64,000 nt of DNA, from assembly GCF_041927875.1 (NCBI RefSeq), contig NZ_JBHFHN010000004.1. One strand, written 5' to 3'. The notes beneath the pieces are model-generated. The model saw only the letters and a list, made by a program, of their open reading frames with translations, ran no database searches and was not told the DNA's origin. Positions 56,143-64,000 of the stretch are shown here, piece after piece (the first letter of the stretch is position 1; each line of letters begins with the position of its first letter). The stretch comes from Paracoccus sp041927875 (GTDB taxonomy: Bacteria; Pseudomonadota; Alphaproteobacteria; Rhodobacterales; Rhodobacteraceae). Both the position numbers and the translations under genes were made by a program.

Positions 56143-56756
56143 GCCGCCGCAAACTGACCGAGGGTGAACGCGACCTGTGGGCGCGGGTCGCCGCCACCGC
56201 GACGCCCTTTCATCCCGCGCGCGCGTCCTTGCCCGATCCCGCCGCGCACCCCTTGCCGAAAAAGCCGGCCCCCAAGTCCGGCCATACCGCGCCACATCCC
56301 GCCCCGCATCCCGGCCCGCTTGATTTCCGCATCGGCTCACAAGCGCCGGGCTTTGCCTTTCGCCACGACCTTGCGCCATCATTGGCGGAACGTCTGGCGC
56401 ATCAGCCGATCAGGATGGATCACAAGACCCATCGCCAGATGACGCGCGGCAAGATCGACCCCGAGGCGCGGATCGACCTGCATGGCATGACCCTTGCGCA
56501 GGCGCATGGTGCGCTGAACAGCTTTGTGATGACCAGCCACGCGCGCGGGCGCAGGCTGGTTCTGGTCATCACCGGCAAGGGCAAGCCGGGGCCGGACGAC
56601 GGCCCGATCCCGCAGCGTCAGGGCGTGCTGCGCCATCAGGTGCCGGTCTGGCTGGGCCAGCCGCCACTGGGCGCGATGGTGTTGCAGATCACCCCCGCAC
56701 ATCTGCGCCATGGCGGATCGGGGGCCTATTACGTCTATCTGCGCCGCCACGGCTAA
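56139..56756 (+). CDS. Smr-domain (MutS2-type endonuclease) protein
   Basis: The 205-residue product has a proline-rich N-terminal half and a C-terminal Smr domain: IDLHGMTLAQAHGAL, the LVLVITGKGKPG glycine loop, and HLRHGGSGAYYVYLRR. Smr domains nick DNA or cleave RNA, sometimes in ribosome rescue. It is coupled to mltA by an ATGA overlap. Specific function unknown. Confidence 0.9.
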   Translation: MSRRKLTEGERDLWARVAATATPFHPARASLPDPAAHPLPKKPAPKSGHTAPHPAPHPGPLDFRIGSQAPGFAFRHDLAPSLAERLAHQPIRMDHKTHRQMTRGKIDPEARIDLHGMTLAQAHGALNSFVMTSHARGRRLVLVITGKGKPGPDDGPIPQRQGVLRHQVPVWLGQPPLGAMVLQITPAHLRHGGSGAYYVYLRRHG

Positions 56757-56765
56757 TCGCGGAGC

Positions 56766-56804
56766 AAAGATTTCGATTCATTGATGGAGCTGGCGGAAAT
56801 CTTT
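56766..56804. promoter_or_regulatory. inverted repeat upstream of the type I secretion operon
   Basis: AAAGATTTC (56766-56774) and GAAATCTTT (56796-56804) are perfect 9-base inverted arms 21 bases apart, about 50 bases before the transporter gene. It could be an operator or an RNA hairpin in the leader. Confidence 0.4.
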
Positions 56805-56856
56805 ACGCTCTGGCAAGGAACGGCCCTTATACCCGGCGGTCAGAAAGGCAGTCAGC

Positions 56857-58611
56857 ATGAGTCGCGCATCCCCCGACATCCAGCGAGGACAGGCAGAAAC
56901 CCGCAAGGCTCGGCGGGCGCTGCGTGGCGCGCTGATCGCGGCGGCGGTGTTTTCGGTTTTCGTCAACCTGCTGATGCTGACCGGGCCGCTGTTCATGTTG
57001 CAGGTCTATGACCGGGTGCTGCCCTCATCGTCCGAGGCGACGCTGCTGGCGCTGTTCGGGCTGATCGTCTTCCTGTTCCTGATGATGGCGGTGCTGGATC
57101 TGGCGCGAACGCGGGTGATGTCGCGGGTCGCGGCACGGCTGCAAGCCAGCCTTCAGGCGCGGGTATTCGACGCGGGCCTGCGGCGTGCTGCGCTGATCCC
57201 CGGCGATGCCGCCGCGAACCAGTCGCTGCGCGATCTGGACGCGGTGCAGCGCGCCATCGGATCGGGCACGGTCATGGCGGTGTTCGATCTGCCCTGGGTG
57301 CCGATCTTCATGGCGGCGGTGTTCGTGTTCCACCCTTGGCTGGGGGTGCTGGCGCTTGCGGGCGGGGCGCTGCTGATCGGCTTCACGGTGCTGAACCAGA
57401 TCACCACCCGCCACCCGGTCAGCGCCGCCACCGCCGCGCAGGTGCAGGCGGAACGCATGTCCGACAACCTCCGCAATGAGGCCGAGATGATCCAGGCCCT
57501 TGGGATGCGCCGCGCCAGCTTCGCGCGCTGGCAGACCGCACGGGATGAGGCAACCTCGCAGGCGGTGGCGGCTGCGGATGCCAACGGGATGTTCAGCATC
57601 GCCACCAAGACATTCCGGCTGTTTCTGCAATCGGCGATGCTGGCGCTTGGCGCCTGGCTCGTGCTGCGGGGCGAGCTGACGGCGGGCGCGATGGTGGCCT
57701 CGTCGATCCTGATGGGCCGGGCGCTGTCGCCGGTCGAGCAACTGGTTGGCGGCTGGTCCGTGATCCAGCGCGCGCAAGAGGGGTGGCACCGCACCATCCT
57801 GCTGCTGGGATCGGTCCCCCAACAGCCCGAACGCACGCCGCTGCCGCGCCCTCAGGCCCGGCTGGAGGCGACGGGGCTTGCGGTGGTGCCGCCCGGCCAG
57901 AACGCGGCCTCGCTGCGCGGGGTGTCGTTCAAGCTGGCACCCGGGCAGGCAATGGGGGTGATCGGCCCCTCGGGCGCGGGTAAGACCACGCTGGCGCGGG
58001 CGATCACCGGGCTGTGGCGTCCGGCGCAAGGCGCGATCCGGCTGGATGGTGCGACGCTGGATCAATACGACCCCGATGTGTTGGGGCGCCTGATCGGCTT
58101 TCTGCCGCAGCGGGTGACGCTGTTCGACGGCACCATTGCCGAAAACATCGCCCGGATGGACCTGCAACCCGATGCTGCCAAAGTGGTCGAGGCCGCGCGC
58201 CAGGCCGCCGCGCATCAGCTGATCCTGGATTTGCCGCTGGGCTACGACCCGCCCGTCAGCCAGGCGGGTGGACGCCTGTCCGGCGGCCAGATCCAGCGTA
58301 TCGGCCTGGCCCGCGCGCTTTATGGTGACCCGGTGATCCTGGTGCTGGATGAACCGAACGCGAACCTCGACAATGACGGTTCGGTCGCGCTGAACACCGC
58401 GATCCGCAACATGAAGGCGGCGGGTCGGTCGGTGCTGATCATGGCCCACCGTCCGGCGGCGATCCAGGAATGCGAATTGCTGATCGTGCTGGAAAACGGC
58501 CAGCCCCGCGCCTATGGCCCGCGCGATGACGTGCTGCGGTCGATGGTGCGCAATGCGGGCGACATCGTGCGCTCGATGGGTCCGACGGGCCAGGGTGGGG
58601 GGCTGACATGA
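56857..58611 (+). CDS. type I secretion system permease/ATPase (PrtD type)
   Basis: The 584-residue half-transporter has about six membrane segments in residues 25-310 (AAAVFSVFVNLLMLTGPLF first). Its ATPase domain has Walker A near 370-378 (GPSGAGKTT), signature LSGGQ near 474 and Walker B (VILVLDEPNANLD). It lacks a peptidase domain, fitting the PrtD/AprD/HasD group that exports proteins with C-terminal signals, often RTX proteins. GGTCAGAAAGGCAG lies just upstream of the ATG at 56857. It overlaps the adaptor gene by four bases. Confidence 0.92.
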   Translation: MSRASPDIQRGQAETRKARRALRGALIAAAVFSVFVNLLMLTGPLFMLQVYDRVLPSSSEATLLALFGLIVFLFLMMAVLDLARTRVMSRVAARLQASLQARVFDAGLRRAALIPGDAAANQSLRDLDAVQRAIGSGTVMAVFDLPWVPIFMAAVFVFHPWLGVLALAGGALLIGFTVLNQITTRHPVSAATAAQVQAERMSDNLRNEAEMIQALGMRRASFARWQTARDEATSQAVAAADANGMFSIATKTFRLFLQSAMLALGAWLVLRGELTAGAMVASSILMGRALSPVEQLVGGWSVIQRAQEGWHRTILLLGSVPQQPERTPLPRPQARLEATGLAVVPPGQNAASLRGVSFKLAPGQAMGVIGPSGAGKTTLARAITGLWRPAQGAIRLDGATLDQYDPDVLGRLIGFLPQRVTLFDGTIAENIARMDLQPDAAKVVEAARQAAAHQLILDLPLGYDPPVSQAGGRLSGGQIQRIGLARALYGDPVILVLDEPNANLDNDGSVALNTAIRNMKAAGRSVLIMAHRPAAIQECELLIVLENGQPRAYGPRDDVLRSMVRNAGDIVRSMGPTGQGGGLT

Positions 58612-59927
58612 CCGCTTCGCAGAAACCCCCAGCCGACAGCGGCTTTGGAATGCGCGGCACGATCGTGACGGGCGCCGTGGCCGTGCTGCTCTTGCTGGTC
58701 GGCTTTGGCGGTTGGGCCGCGTTCAGCCAGATTGCCGGGGCCGTCGTCGCCCAGGGCCAGCTTGAGGTCGAGGATCAGCGCCAGATCGTGCAGCATCCCG
58801 ATGGTGGCGTCGTCGCGGCTATCAAGGTGCGCGAGGGCGACCGGGTGCAGGCGGGTGATGTGCTGATCGTGCTGGACGGCAGCACCGTGCAATCCGAATT
58901 GACCATCGTCGAAGGCCAATTGTTCGAGATCCTGGCCCGCCGCGGTCGGCTTGAGGCCGAGCGCGACCAACGCCCCGAGATCACCTTCACGCCCGATCTG
59001 ATCGCGCGCGCCGAAACCGACCCCGCCGTGGCCGATCTGATGCAGGGTCAGGCAACGTTGTTTGTCGCGCGCCGCGAAACCCTCTCGCGCGAGGATGAGC
59101 AACTGGCCCGCCGCGCCGAACAGGCCGCCAGCCAGATCACCGGGATCACCGCCCAGATCGAGGCCAGCCGCGAACAGGCGCGGCTGATCAACGAAGAACT
59201 GACCGACATGCAGACACTGCGCGACAAGGGCCTTGCCCAGGAAGGGCGCGTCCTGTCCTTGCAACGCGAGGCCGCGCGCCTTGCTGGCAGTGTTGGCGAA
59301 CTCATCGCCGCGCGCGCCGAAACCGAGGGTCGCATCACCGAGATCAGCATCGAACGTGACAAGCTGGTCACCAAACGCCGCGAGGAGGCCGAGACCGAGC
59401 TGCGCGACCTGGGCTATCGCGCGCTGGAGCTTGCCGAACGCCGCCGCGCGCTGACCGAACAGGTCGCCCGGCTGGAAATCCGCGCACCCACCTCGGGCAT
59501 CGTGCTGTCGCTTCAGGTCTCAACCCCGCGCGCCGTGCTGCGTGCCGCCGAACCGGCGCTGTTCATCGTGCCGCAGGACCGACCGCTGGTGATCGCTGCG
59601 CAAGTCTCGCCCCTGAACGTCGACGAGGTCAGCCCCGGCCAGCCGGTGCGCCTGCGTTTTCCCTCTTTGCCGTCGCGCACCACACCGGAATTGCAGGGTA
59701 GCGTCGCGAAAATCTCGGCGGATTCGCTGCAGGACGAACGCACGGGCCAGACCTATTACCGTGCCGAAATCACCCTGAACGAAGGCGAGGCGCAGAAGCT
59801 GGGCCAGCAGGCGCTGATCCCCGGAATGCCGGTGGAAGCCTACCTTCGCACCGGTGAGCGGTCGCCGATCGTGTATCTGCTCAAGCCCTTCCTGGACTAC
59901 TTCAACCGCGCTTTTCGTGAAACGTGA
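58608..59927 (+). CDS. type I secretion membrane-fusion protein (HlyD/PrtE type)
   Basis: The 439-residue adaptor has a short cytosolic N-terminus, one membrane helix (IVTGAVAVLLLLVGFGGWAA), a lipoyl-like half (QHPDGGVVAAIKVREGDRV), a long coiled coil (about 95-270), and the second lipoyl and beta domain (LEIRAPTSGIVLSLQVSTP). It bridges the inner-membrane ATPase to a TolC-like pore. ATGA overlap with the ATPase gene indicates coupling. Neither a substrate gene nor an outer-membrane pore gene is adjacent. Confidence 0.93.
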   Translation: MTASQKPPADSGFGMRGTIVTGAVAVLLLLVGFGGWAAFSQIAGAVVAQGQLEVEDQRQIVQHPDGGVVAAIKVREGDRVQAGDVLIVLDGSTVQSELTIVEGQLFEILARRGRLEAERDQRPEITFTPDLIARAETDPAVADLMQGQATLFVARRETLSREDEQLARRAEQAASQITGITAQIEASREQARLINEELTDMQTLRDKGLAQEGRVLSLQREAARLAGSVGELIAARAETEGRITEISIERDKLVTKRREEAETELRDLGYRALELAERRRALTEQVARLEIRAPTSGIVLSLQVSTPRAVLRAAEPALFIVPQDRPLVIAAQVSPLNVDEVSPGQPVRLRFPSLPSRTTPELQGSVAKISADSLQDERTGQTYYRAEITLNEGEAQKLGQQALIPGMPVEAYLRTGERSPIVYLLKPFLDYFNRAFRET

Positions 59928-60917
59928 TCGAGCTGCCGGCCTGTGCCCGGACCCGAGGTGGATAGCAGGCTTCAACGTGGGCTGAAGCCCGATTGCCGCA
60001 CCGGCCCCATCCACCAAATAATCATCCCGCTTGCCGGGCTGGGGCGGCGTGACCCAGCGGCTTGCGGAGGCCTTTTCCGCGGTGGCTGCGGGCGCGCGTT
60101 ATCCCTTGCCCTCTCTACCCGTCCCCGGGCGCCGCGTGTCACCAAATCCATCTATGCCACCTCTTTCACAGGCTTCGTCCCCGGCTTGCGGCGGCAGGTC
60201 GGCGTTCTTGGGAAAGGCCGGGTAGTCAGACCCATAGAGCCCCCGAACAGCGACCACCCTTGACTGCCTGACGCCCGACACATTCGGTTAACGCCCGGCA
60301 TCCGCGAATCTGCGCTGCCGGTCAACGCCCGCTCATTGCCGCGCGGTCTGCCGCCTCTGGCGGAACGCTTCCGACCGCGCCATTCAGCACCGTTCGCCGC
60401 CATCCGCACCGCAGCGACCATCCCGCCGTCTGCGCCGCAGCAGACCAGCCCACAGACCGCGCCGCGACAGACCGCGCCGCCGCTTCTGAGCCGCCGTTAC
60501 CCCTTCTTTCTTTCCCAAATACGCATGCGACAGCGCCACCAAGGGCAGGCGTTTCCCATGACGTTGACAACGTTGATGCACGCTGCTGCGGAACCCGTCT
60601 GATAGCGGGGCAAGCACTCATCCTTGCCAACCGTCCGGTCGAGGACGTGATGCGGAACGTCGACGCGCCGACCGACGTCGTTATGCCGACGCGGGGCGCG
60701 TCACTGCCTGCCACATACCGTCGTCTTGCGAGTGCCCTTGGAGCCAGGCGCAGGCAAGGGCAGCGTCTTTGCGCCCTACGAGTTTGTCAGCGACAGGTTT
60801 GATCGACTTGGCGTGGATCGACCCGCGTTACCGCCTGTAGCCTTTAGGCTGAGCACGGCAGGTCGGCATGGAGCTTCTCCGCGGCCTTTGGCGCCCATCA
60901 ACCATGCTGGTCCCGCG
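59928..60917. other. 990-base stretch without a convincing gene
   Basis: Short open frames occur on both strands but none has a recognisable motif, ribosome site plus codon pattern, or family resemblance. A small hairpin (59968-59974 with 59983-59989) after the adaptor gene may end its transcript, though no T-run follows. A degenerate relative of the dispersed repeat (CTTTCCCAAATACGCAT) lies near 60509-60525. GACGCGCC/GGCGCGTC inverted arms flank 60661 to about 60700. Confidence 0.6.
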
Positions 60918-61445
60918 CTACAGCGAGGCCGCCGCCCGCGCTGCCTGATCATAGGCGCCCGACAGCGCACGCATCAGCCGCGCCAGTTCGGACAGGTCGG
61001 CCGGCGAAAAGCCGATGTCGCGCGCATTGCTTAGCAGCAGCGCCTCGCGCACCTCGGCATAGCGGGTGCAGATCTGAGCACCCTCGGGCGTCGTCATCAC
61101 GGTCTTTTCCTTGCCCCGTCGACCCGCTGTCACCAGCCCCTGCGCGGCCAGCTTTTTCAGGGCATAGCTGACCAGATGCGTGTCCTCGATATTCAGCAGC
61201 AGGCAAATCTGCGCCTGGGTCTTGGGCCGGTCGCGGTGCTGAACCAGATGCAGCACCTGCACCTCAAGCGGGGTCATGCCGGGCATCCCGGCGGCGGCGG
61301 CGCAATTGACCATCCAGCGGGTAAAGGCGTTCACGCACATCGTCTGGGCGAACTCGACCTCGGACAGGGCCGGCAGCGATGATTTCGCCAGATGCGCGGC
61401 CAGAACCACCGGGCCCACATTCGCGCGTTGCTGTTCGTCGGTCAT
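60918..61445 (-). CDS. MarR-type winged-helix regulator, divergent from 5-oxoprolinase
   Basis: The 175-residue product has a winged helix with TPLEVQVLHLVQHRDRPKTQ, ICLLLNIEDTHLVSYALKKL (recognition helix region) and a wing GLVTAGRRGKEKTVMTTPEG, fitting MarR-family regulators. It is divergent from the 5-oxoprolinase gene, which it probably controls through the palindrome at 61482-61506. Effector unknown. Confidence 0.85.
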   Translation of the reverse strand: MTDEQQRANVGPVVLAAHLAKSSLPALSEVEFAQTMCVNAFTRWMVNCAAAAGMPGMTPLEVQVLHLVQHRDRPKTQAQICLLLNIEDTHLVSYALKKLAAQGLVTAGRRGKEKTVMTTPEGAQICTRYAEVREALLLSNARDIGFSPADLSELARLMRALSGAYDQAARAAASL

Positions 61446-61481
61446 GATGTTGCGCGTCCTTGCATTTCCGGTCCAGCCTTC

Positions 61482-61506
61482 TTGACTAATGATGATATTT
61501 TGTCAA
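61482..61506. promoter_or_regulatory. palindromic operator between marR-type gene and 5-oxoprolinase
   Basis: TTGAC (61482-61486) and GTCAA (61502-61506) are inverted arms 15 bases apart in an AT-rich stretch. On the minus strand TTGACA (61506-61501) is a perfect -35 for the regulator gene; on the plus strand TTGACT is a -35-like box. The palindrome is a good candidate for the MarR-type repressor. Confidence 0.5.
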
Positions 61507-61532
61507 CGATTTACATGTACAGCGGGGGCAAC

Positions 61533-64000
61533 ATGGTGACAACATCAGATCTGATCGACGCCGGACCGGGGCAGTGGGATTTCTGGATCGACCGCGGCGG
61601 CACCTTTACCGATATTGTCGGCCGCGCCCCCGATGGCAGCCTGCATCCGCGAAAGTTATTGTCGGAAAATCCCGGTGTCTATGACGATGCCGCGATCGAG
61701 GGAATCCGCCGCCTGCTGGGTGGCCAGATCGACCCGGCGCGGATCGGCACGGTCAAGATGGGCACGACGGTCGCCACCAACGCGCTGCTGGAACGCAAGG
61801 GCGAGCCGGTGGCGCTGCTGATCACGCGCGGTTTTCGCGATGCCCTGCGCATCGCCAGCCAAGCCCGGCCCGACATTTTCGCCAAGGAAATCCTGCTGCC
61901 CGAACAGCTTTACGACCAGGTGATCGAGGTCGACGAACGCCTGCGCGCCGATGGCAGTGTCGAGACGGCGCTGGACGCCCAAGCGCTGCGCCCGCAACTG
62001 GCAGCGCTGCGCGATCAGGGCTATCGGGCGGTGGCGATCGTGCTAATGCACGCCTGGCAGAACCCGGTGCATGAGATCGCCTTGGCCGATCTGGCGCGCG
62101 ACATGGGCTTTGCGCAGGTCAGTGCCAGCCATCAGGTCAGCCCCTTGGTCAAGCTGATCGGGCGCGGCGATACAACGGTGGTCGATGCCTATCTGTCGCC
62201 GATCCTGCGCCGCTATGTCGCGCGGGTGCAGGCCGCGCTTGGCGCCACGCCGCCGGGTCAGCCGGGGCCGGTGCTGCAATTCATGATGTCCAGCGGCGGC
62301 CTGACCGCCGCCGAGGCGTTCCAAGGCAAGGATGCGATCCTGTCCGGCCCGGCCGGCGGCGTGGTCGGCATGGTCGAGACCGCCGCGCAGGCCGGGTTCG
62401 ATCACGTCATTGGCTTTGACATGGGCGGCACCTCGACCGATGTGGCCCATGCGGCGGGCGAATACGAACGCGCCTTTGACACCGAGGTCGCGGGCGTGCG
62501 CATCCGCGCCCCGATGATGCGCATCCACACCGTCGCGGCGGGCGGCGGCAGCATCCTTCACGCGCAACAGGGCCGGTTCCGCGTTGGTCCCGACAGCGCC
62601 GGGGCCGACCCCGGCCCGGCCTGCTATCGTCGCGGCGGGCCGCTGACCGTGACCGATGCCAATGTCATGCTGGGCAAGCTGAACCCCGAATACTTTCCGG
62701 CGATCTTCGGCCCCGGCCAGGATCAACCGCTGGACCGCGACACCGTGGCGGACCGCTTTGCCCGGATCGCCGCCGACACCGGCATGACCCCCGAGGATGC
62801 CGCCGAAGGCTTCATCCGCATCGCCGTCGACAATATGGCCAATGCGGTCAAGAAGATCAGCGTGCAGCGCGGCCATGATGTGACGCGCTATTTGCTGAAC
62901 AGCTTTGGCGGCGCCGGCGGCCAGCACGCCTGTCTGGTGGCCGACGCCCTGGGGATGACCACGGTGCTGATCCATCCGCTGTCGGGCCTGCTGTCTGCCT
63001 ATGGCATTGGCCTGGCGCGGGTGCGCGTCAGCCGTCAGCGCGGGCTGGTGGTGCCGTTGGGTGATGCTTCGGTGGCGGCGGTGCTGGCCGATCTGCGCGA
63101 TCAGGTCGATGCCGATCTGGCGGCGCAAGGCGTGACCGGGGCCGAGCATGGCGAGCGGCTGCACCTGCGCTATGACGGCACCGACACCGCGCTGCACATC
63201 CGTTGGATGGGCGACGTCGCCGCCGCCCGCGCCGCCTTCGAGGCCGCGCATCGGGCGCAATTCGGCTTTGTCAGCCCTGACCGCGCGATCATCGTCGAGG
63301 CCGCCGAGGTCGAGGGCGTCGAGATCCGCGCGGATGACGCCGCCCCCGGCGCGGCGACCGAGGCCCCCGATCGCCTTCTGCCCGCCACCCGCCACGCGCG
63401 GCTGTATTCCGGCGGCAGCTGGCATGACGCCGGGGTGTGGCGGCGCGATGAGCTGTCGCCCGGCGACGTGATCCGCGGCCCCGCGCTGCTGATCGAGCCG
63501 AACCAGACCATCGTCGTCGAACCCGGCTGGCAAGCCCATCTCCGCCAGCCCGACCACATCCTGCTGACGCGCCATCAGCCCATCACCCGCCAGCAGGCCG
63601 CCGGGACCGCCGCCGATCCGATCCTGCTTGAGGTGTTCAACAACCTGTTCATGAATATCGCCGAACAGATGGGGCTGGCGCTGCAAAATACCGCGCAGTC
63701 GGTCAACATAAAGGAAAGGCTGGATTTTTCCTGCGCCGTCTTTGACGCCGATGGCGCGTTGGTGGCCAATGCACCGCATGTGCCGGTGCATCTGGGCAGC
63801 ATGGACCGCAGCGTCGAAACCGTGATCCGGCAGAACACGGGCGACATCCGCCCCGGCGATGTCTTTGCCCTGAACGCGCCCTATAACGGTGGCACGCACC
63901 TGCCTGACATCACGGTGATTTCCCCGGTTTTTCAAGGGAATAGGATCATCTTCTGGGTTGCCTCGCGCGGGCATCACGCCGATGTGGGCGGCACCGCGCC
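61533..64000 (+). CDS. oplAH: 5-oxoprolinase / hydantoinase A-B family enzyme, truncated by the window end
   Basis: The visible 822 codons run off the right edge without a stop. They include the hydantoinase A N-terminus (FWIDRGGTFTDIVGRAPDG), its ATP-binding core (GFDMGGTSTDVAH, FGGAGGQHACLVADALGM) and the beginning of the hydantoinase B part (FNNLFMNIAEQMGLALQNTA, LNAPYNGGTHLPDITVI). A single fused chain is typical of ATP-dependent 5-oxoprolinase (about 1200 residues), which opens 5-oxoproline to glutamate; hydantoin or acetone-carboxylase-like activities are alternatives. ATG at 61533 follows GCGGGGG; 61515 is an in-frame alternative. Confidence 0.9.
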   Translation, partial: MVTTSDLIDAGPGQWDFWIDRGGTFTDIVGRAPDGSLHPRKLLSENPGVYDDAAIEGIRRLLGGQIDPARIGTVKMGTTVATNALLERKGEPVALLITRGFRDALRIASQARPDIFAKEILLPEQLYDQVIEVDERLRADGSVETALDAQALRPQLAALRDQGYRAVAIVLMHAWQNPVHEIALADLARDMGFAQVSASHQVSPLVKLIGRGDTTVVDAYLSPILRRYVARVQAALGATPPGQPGPVLQFMMSSGGLTAAEAFQGKDAILSGPAGGVVGMVETAAQAGFDHVIGFDMGGTSTDVAHAAGEYERAFDTEVAGVRIRAPMMRIHTVAAGGGSILHAQQGRFRVGPDSAGADPGPACYRRGGPLTVTDANVMLGKLNPEYFPAIFGPGQDQPLDRDTVADRFARIAADTGMTPEDAAEGFIRIAVDNMANAVKKISVQRGHDVTRYLLNSFGGAGGQHACLVADALGMTTVLIHPLSGLLSAYGIGLARVRVSRQRGLVVPLGDASVAAVLADLRDQVDADLAAQGVTGAEHGERLHLRYDGTDTALHIRWMGDVAAARAAFEAAHRAQFGFVSPDRAIIVEAAEVEGVEIRADDAAPGAATEAPDRLLPATRHARLYSGGSWHDAGVWRRDELSPGDVIRGPALLIEPNQTIVVEPGWQAHLRQPDHILLTRHQPITRQQAAGTAADPILLEVFNNLFMNIAEQMGLALQNTAQSVNIKERLDFSCAVFDADGALVANAPHVPVHLGSMDRSVETVIRQNTGDIRPGDVFALNAPYNGGTHLPDITVISPVFQGNRIIFWVASRGHHADVGGTA

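Noticed and set aside
59943..60918. Short open frames of 60-130 codons in the region after the secretion genes
   Set aside because: Frames overlap on both strands with no motif, no consistent ribosome site and arginine/proline-rich translations typical of non-coding GC-rich DNA.
62043..63977. 644-codon minus-strand open frame opposite the 5-oxoprolinase gene
   Set aside because: Low-complexity translation; the plus-strand frame carries clear hydantoinase A and B motifs and simply has no stop before the window end.

Overview
The window is high-GC, gene-dense DNA from an alphaproteobacterium, most likely a Rhodobacteraceae member close to Paracoccus. Four things support this: the general-stress locus phyR/nepR-ecfG-kinase, the lysC-ptsP pair, a glpDSTPQUVK-type glycerol ABC operon, and the secB/fxsA/timA/mltA/smr neighbourhood. 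The organism call is inference from gene content; no rRNA or tRNA gene was found. Both edges cut genes: a glutamine synthetase-family C-terminus on the left and a 5-oxoprolinase on the right.

Layout. 1-8.7 kb is housekeeping: glutamine synthetase end, a small conserved protein, efp, an overlapping minus-strand operon msbA-like/ygfZ/dinB, then lysC and ptsP. 8.7-12 kb is a glutarate/lysine catabolic unit (LysR regulator divergent from gcdH and a class III CoA-transferase). 12-15.4 kb is oxyR divergent from katG, with a full-length OxyR-type site overlapping the oxyR start. 15.4-21 kb holds a PHP-domain hydrolase divergent from an ABC importer operon that ends in a PhnN-like gene. A Pho-box-like repeat in between suggests uptake of an organophosphorus compound. 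21-25.5 kb has a YihY/BrkB membrane protein, glutamate dehydrogenase, an M20 amidohydrolase and a NodB-like deacetylase. 25.5-31.4 kb is a fatty-acid or branched-acid degradation operon (acyl-CoA ligase fused to an SDR, thiolase, acyl-CoA dehydrogenase) with a divergent AraC regulator.

31.4-43.2 kb has a DsbA-family protein, then the glycerol regulon: glpR divergent from glpD-S-T-P-Q-U-V-K, followed by a translationally coupled iron-type alcohol dehydrogenase. Glycerol is imported by the ABC system, phosphorylated by GlpK and oxidised by GlpD. 43.2-46.6 kb is the general stress response module with interlocked EcfG-type promoters. 46.7-53.1 kb is tamA-tamB for outer-membrane assembly, TamB carrying five tandem repeats of about 100 residues. 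53.2-56.8 kb is secB, fxsA, a Tim44-like protein, mltA and an Smr protein. 56.8-59.9 kb is a two-gene type I secretion system with no substrate beside it. 59.9-60.9 kb is about 1 kb without a convincing gene. 60.9-64 kb is a MarR regulator divergent from 5-oxoprolinase.

No CRISPR array, insertion sequence, prophage or defence system was seen. The most unusual points are the complementary loss of ATPase motifs in GlpS and GlpT, the ligase-SDR fusion, the PhnN-like protein without its P-loop lysine and the putative Pho-controlled module around it, and a hairpin repeat shared by two distant intergenic regions.
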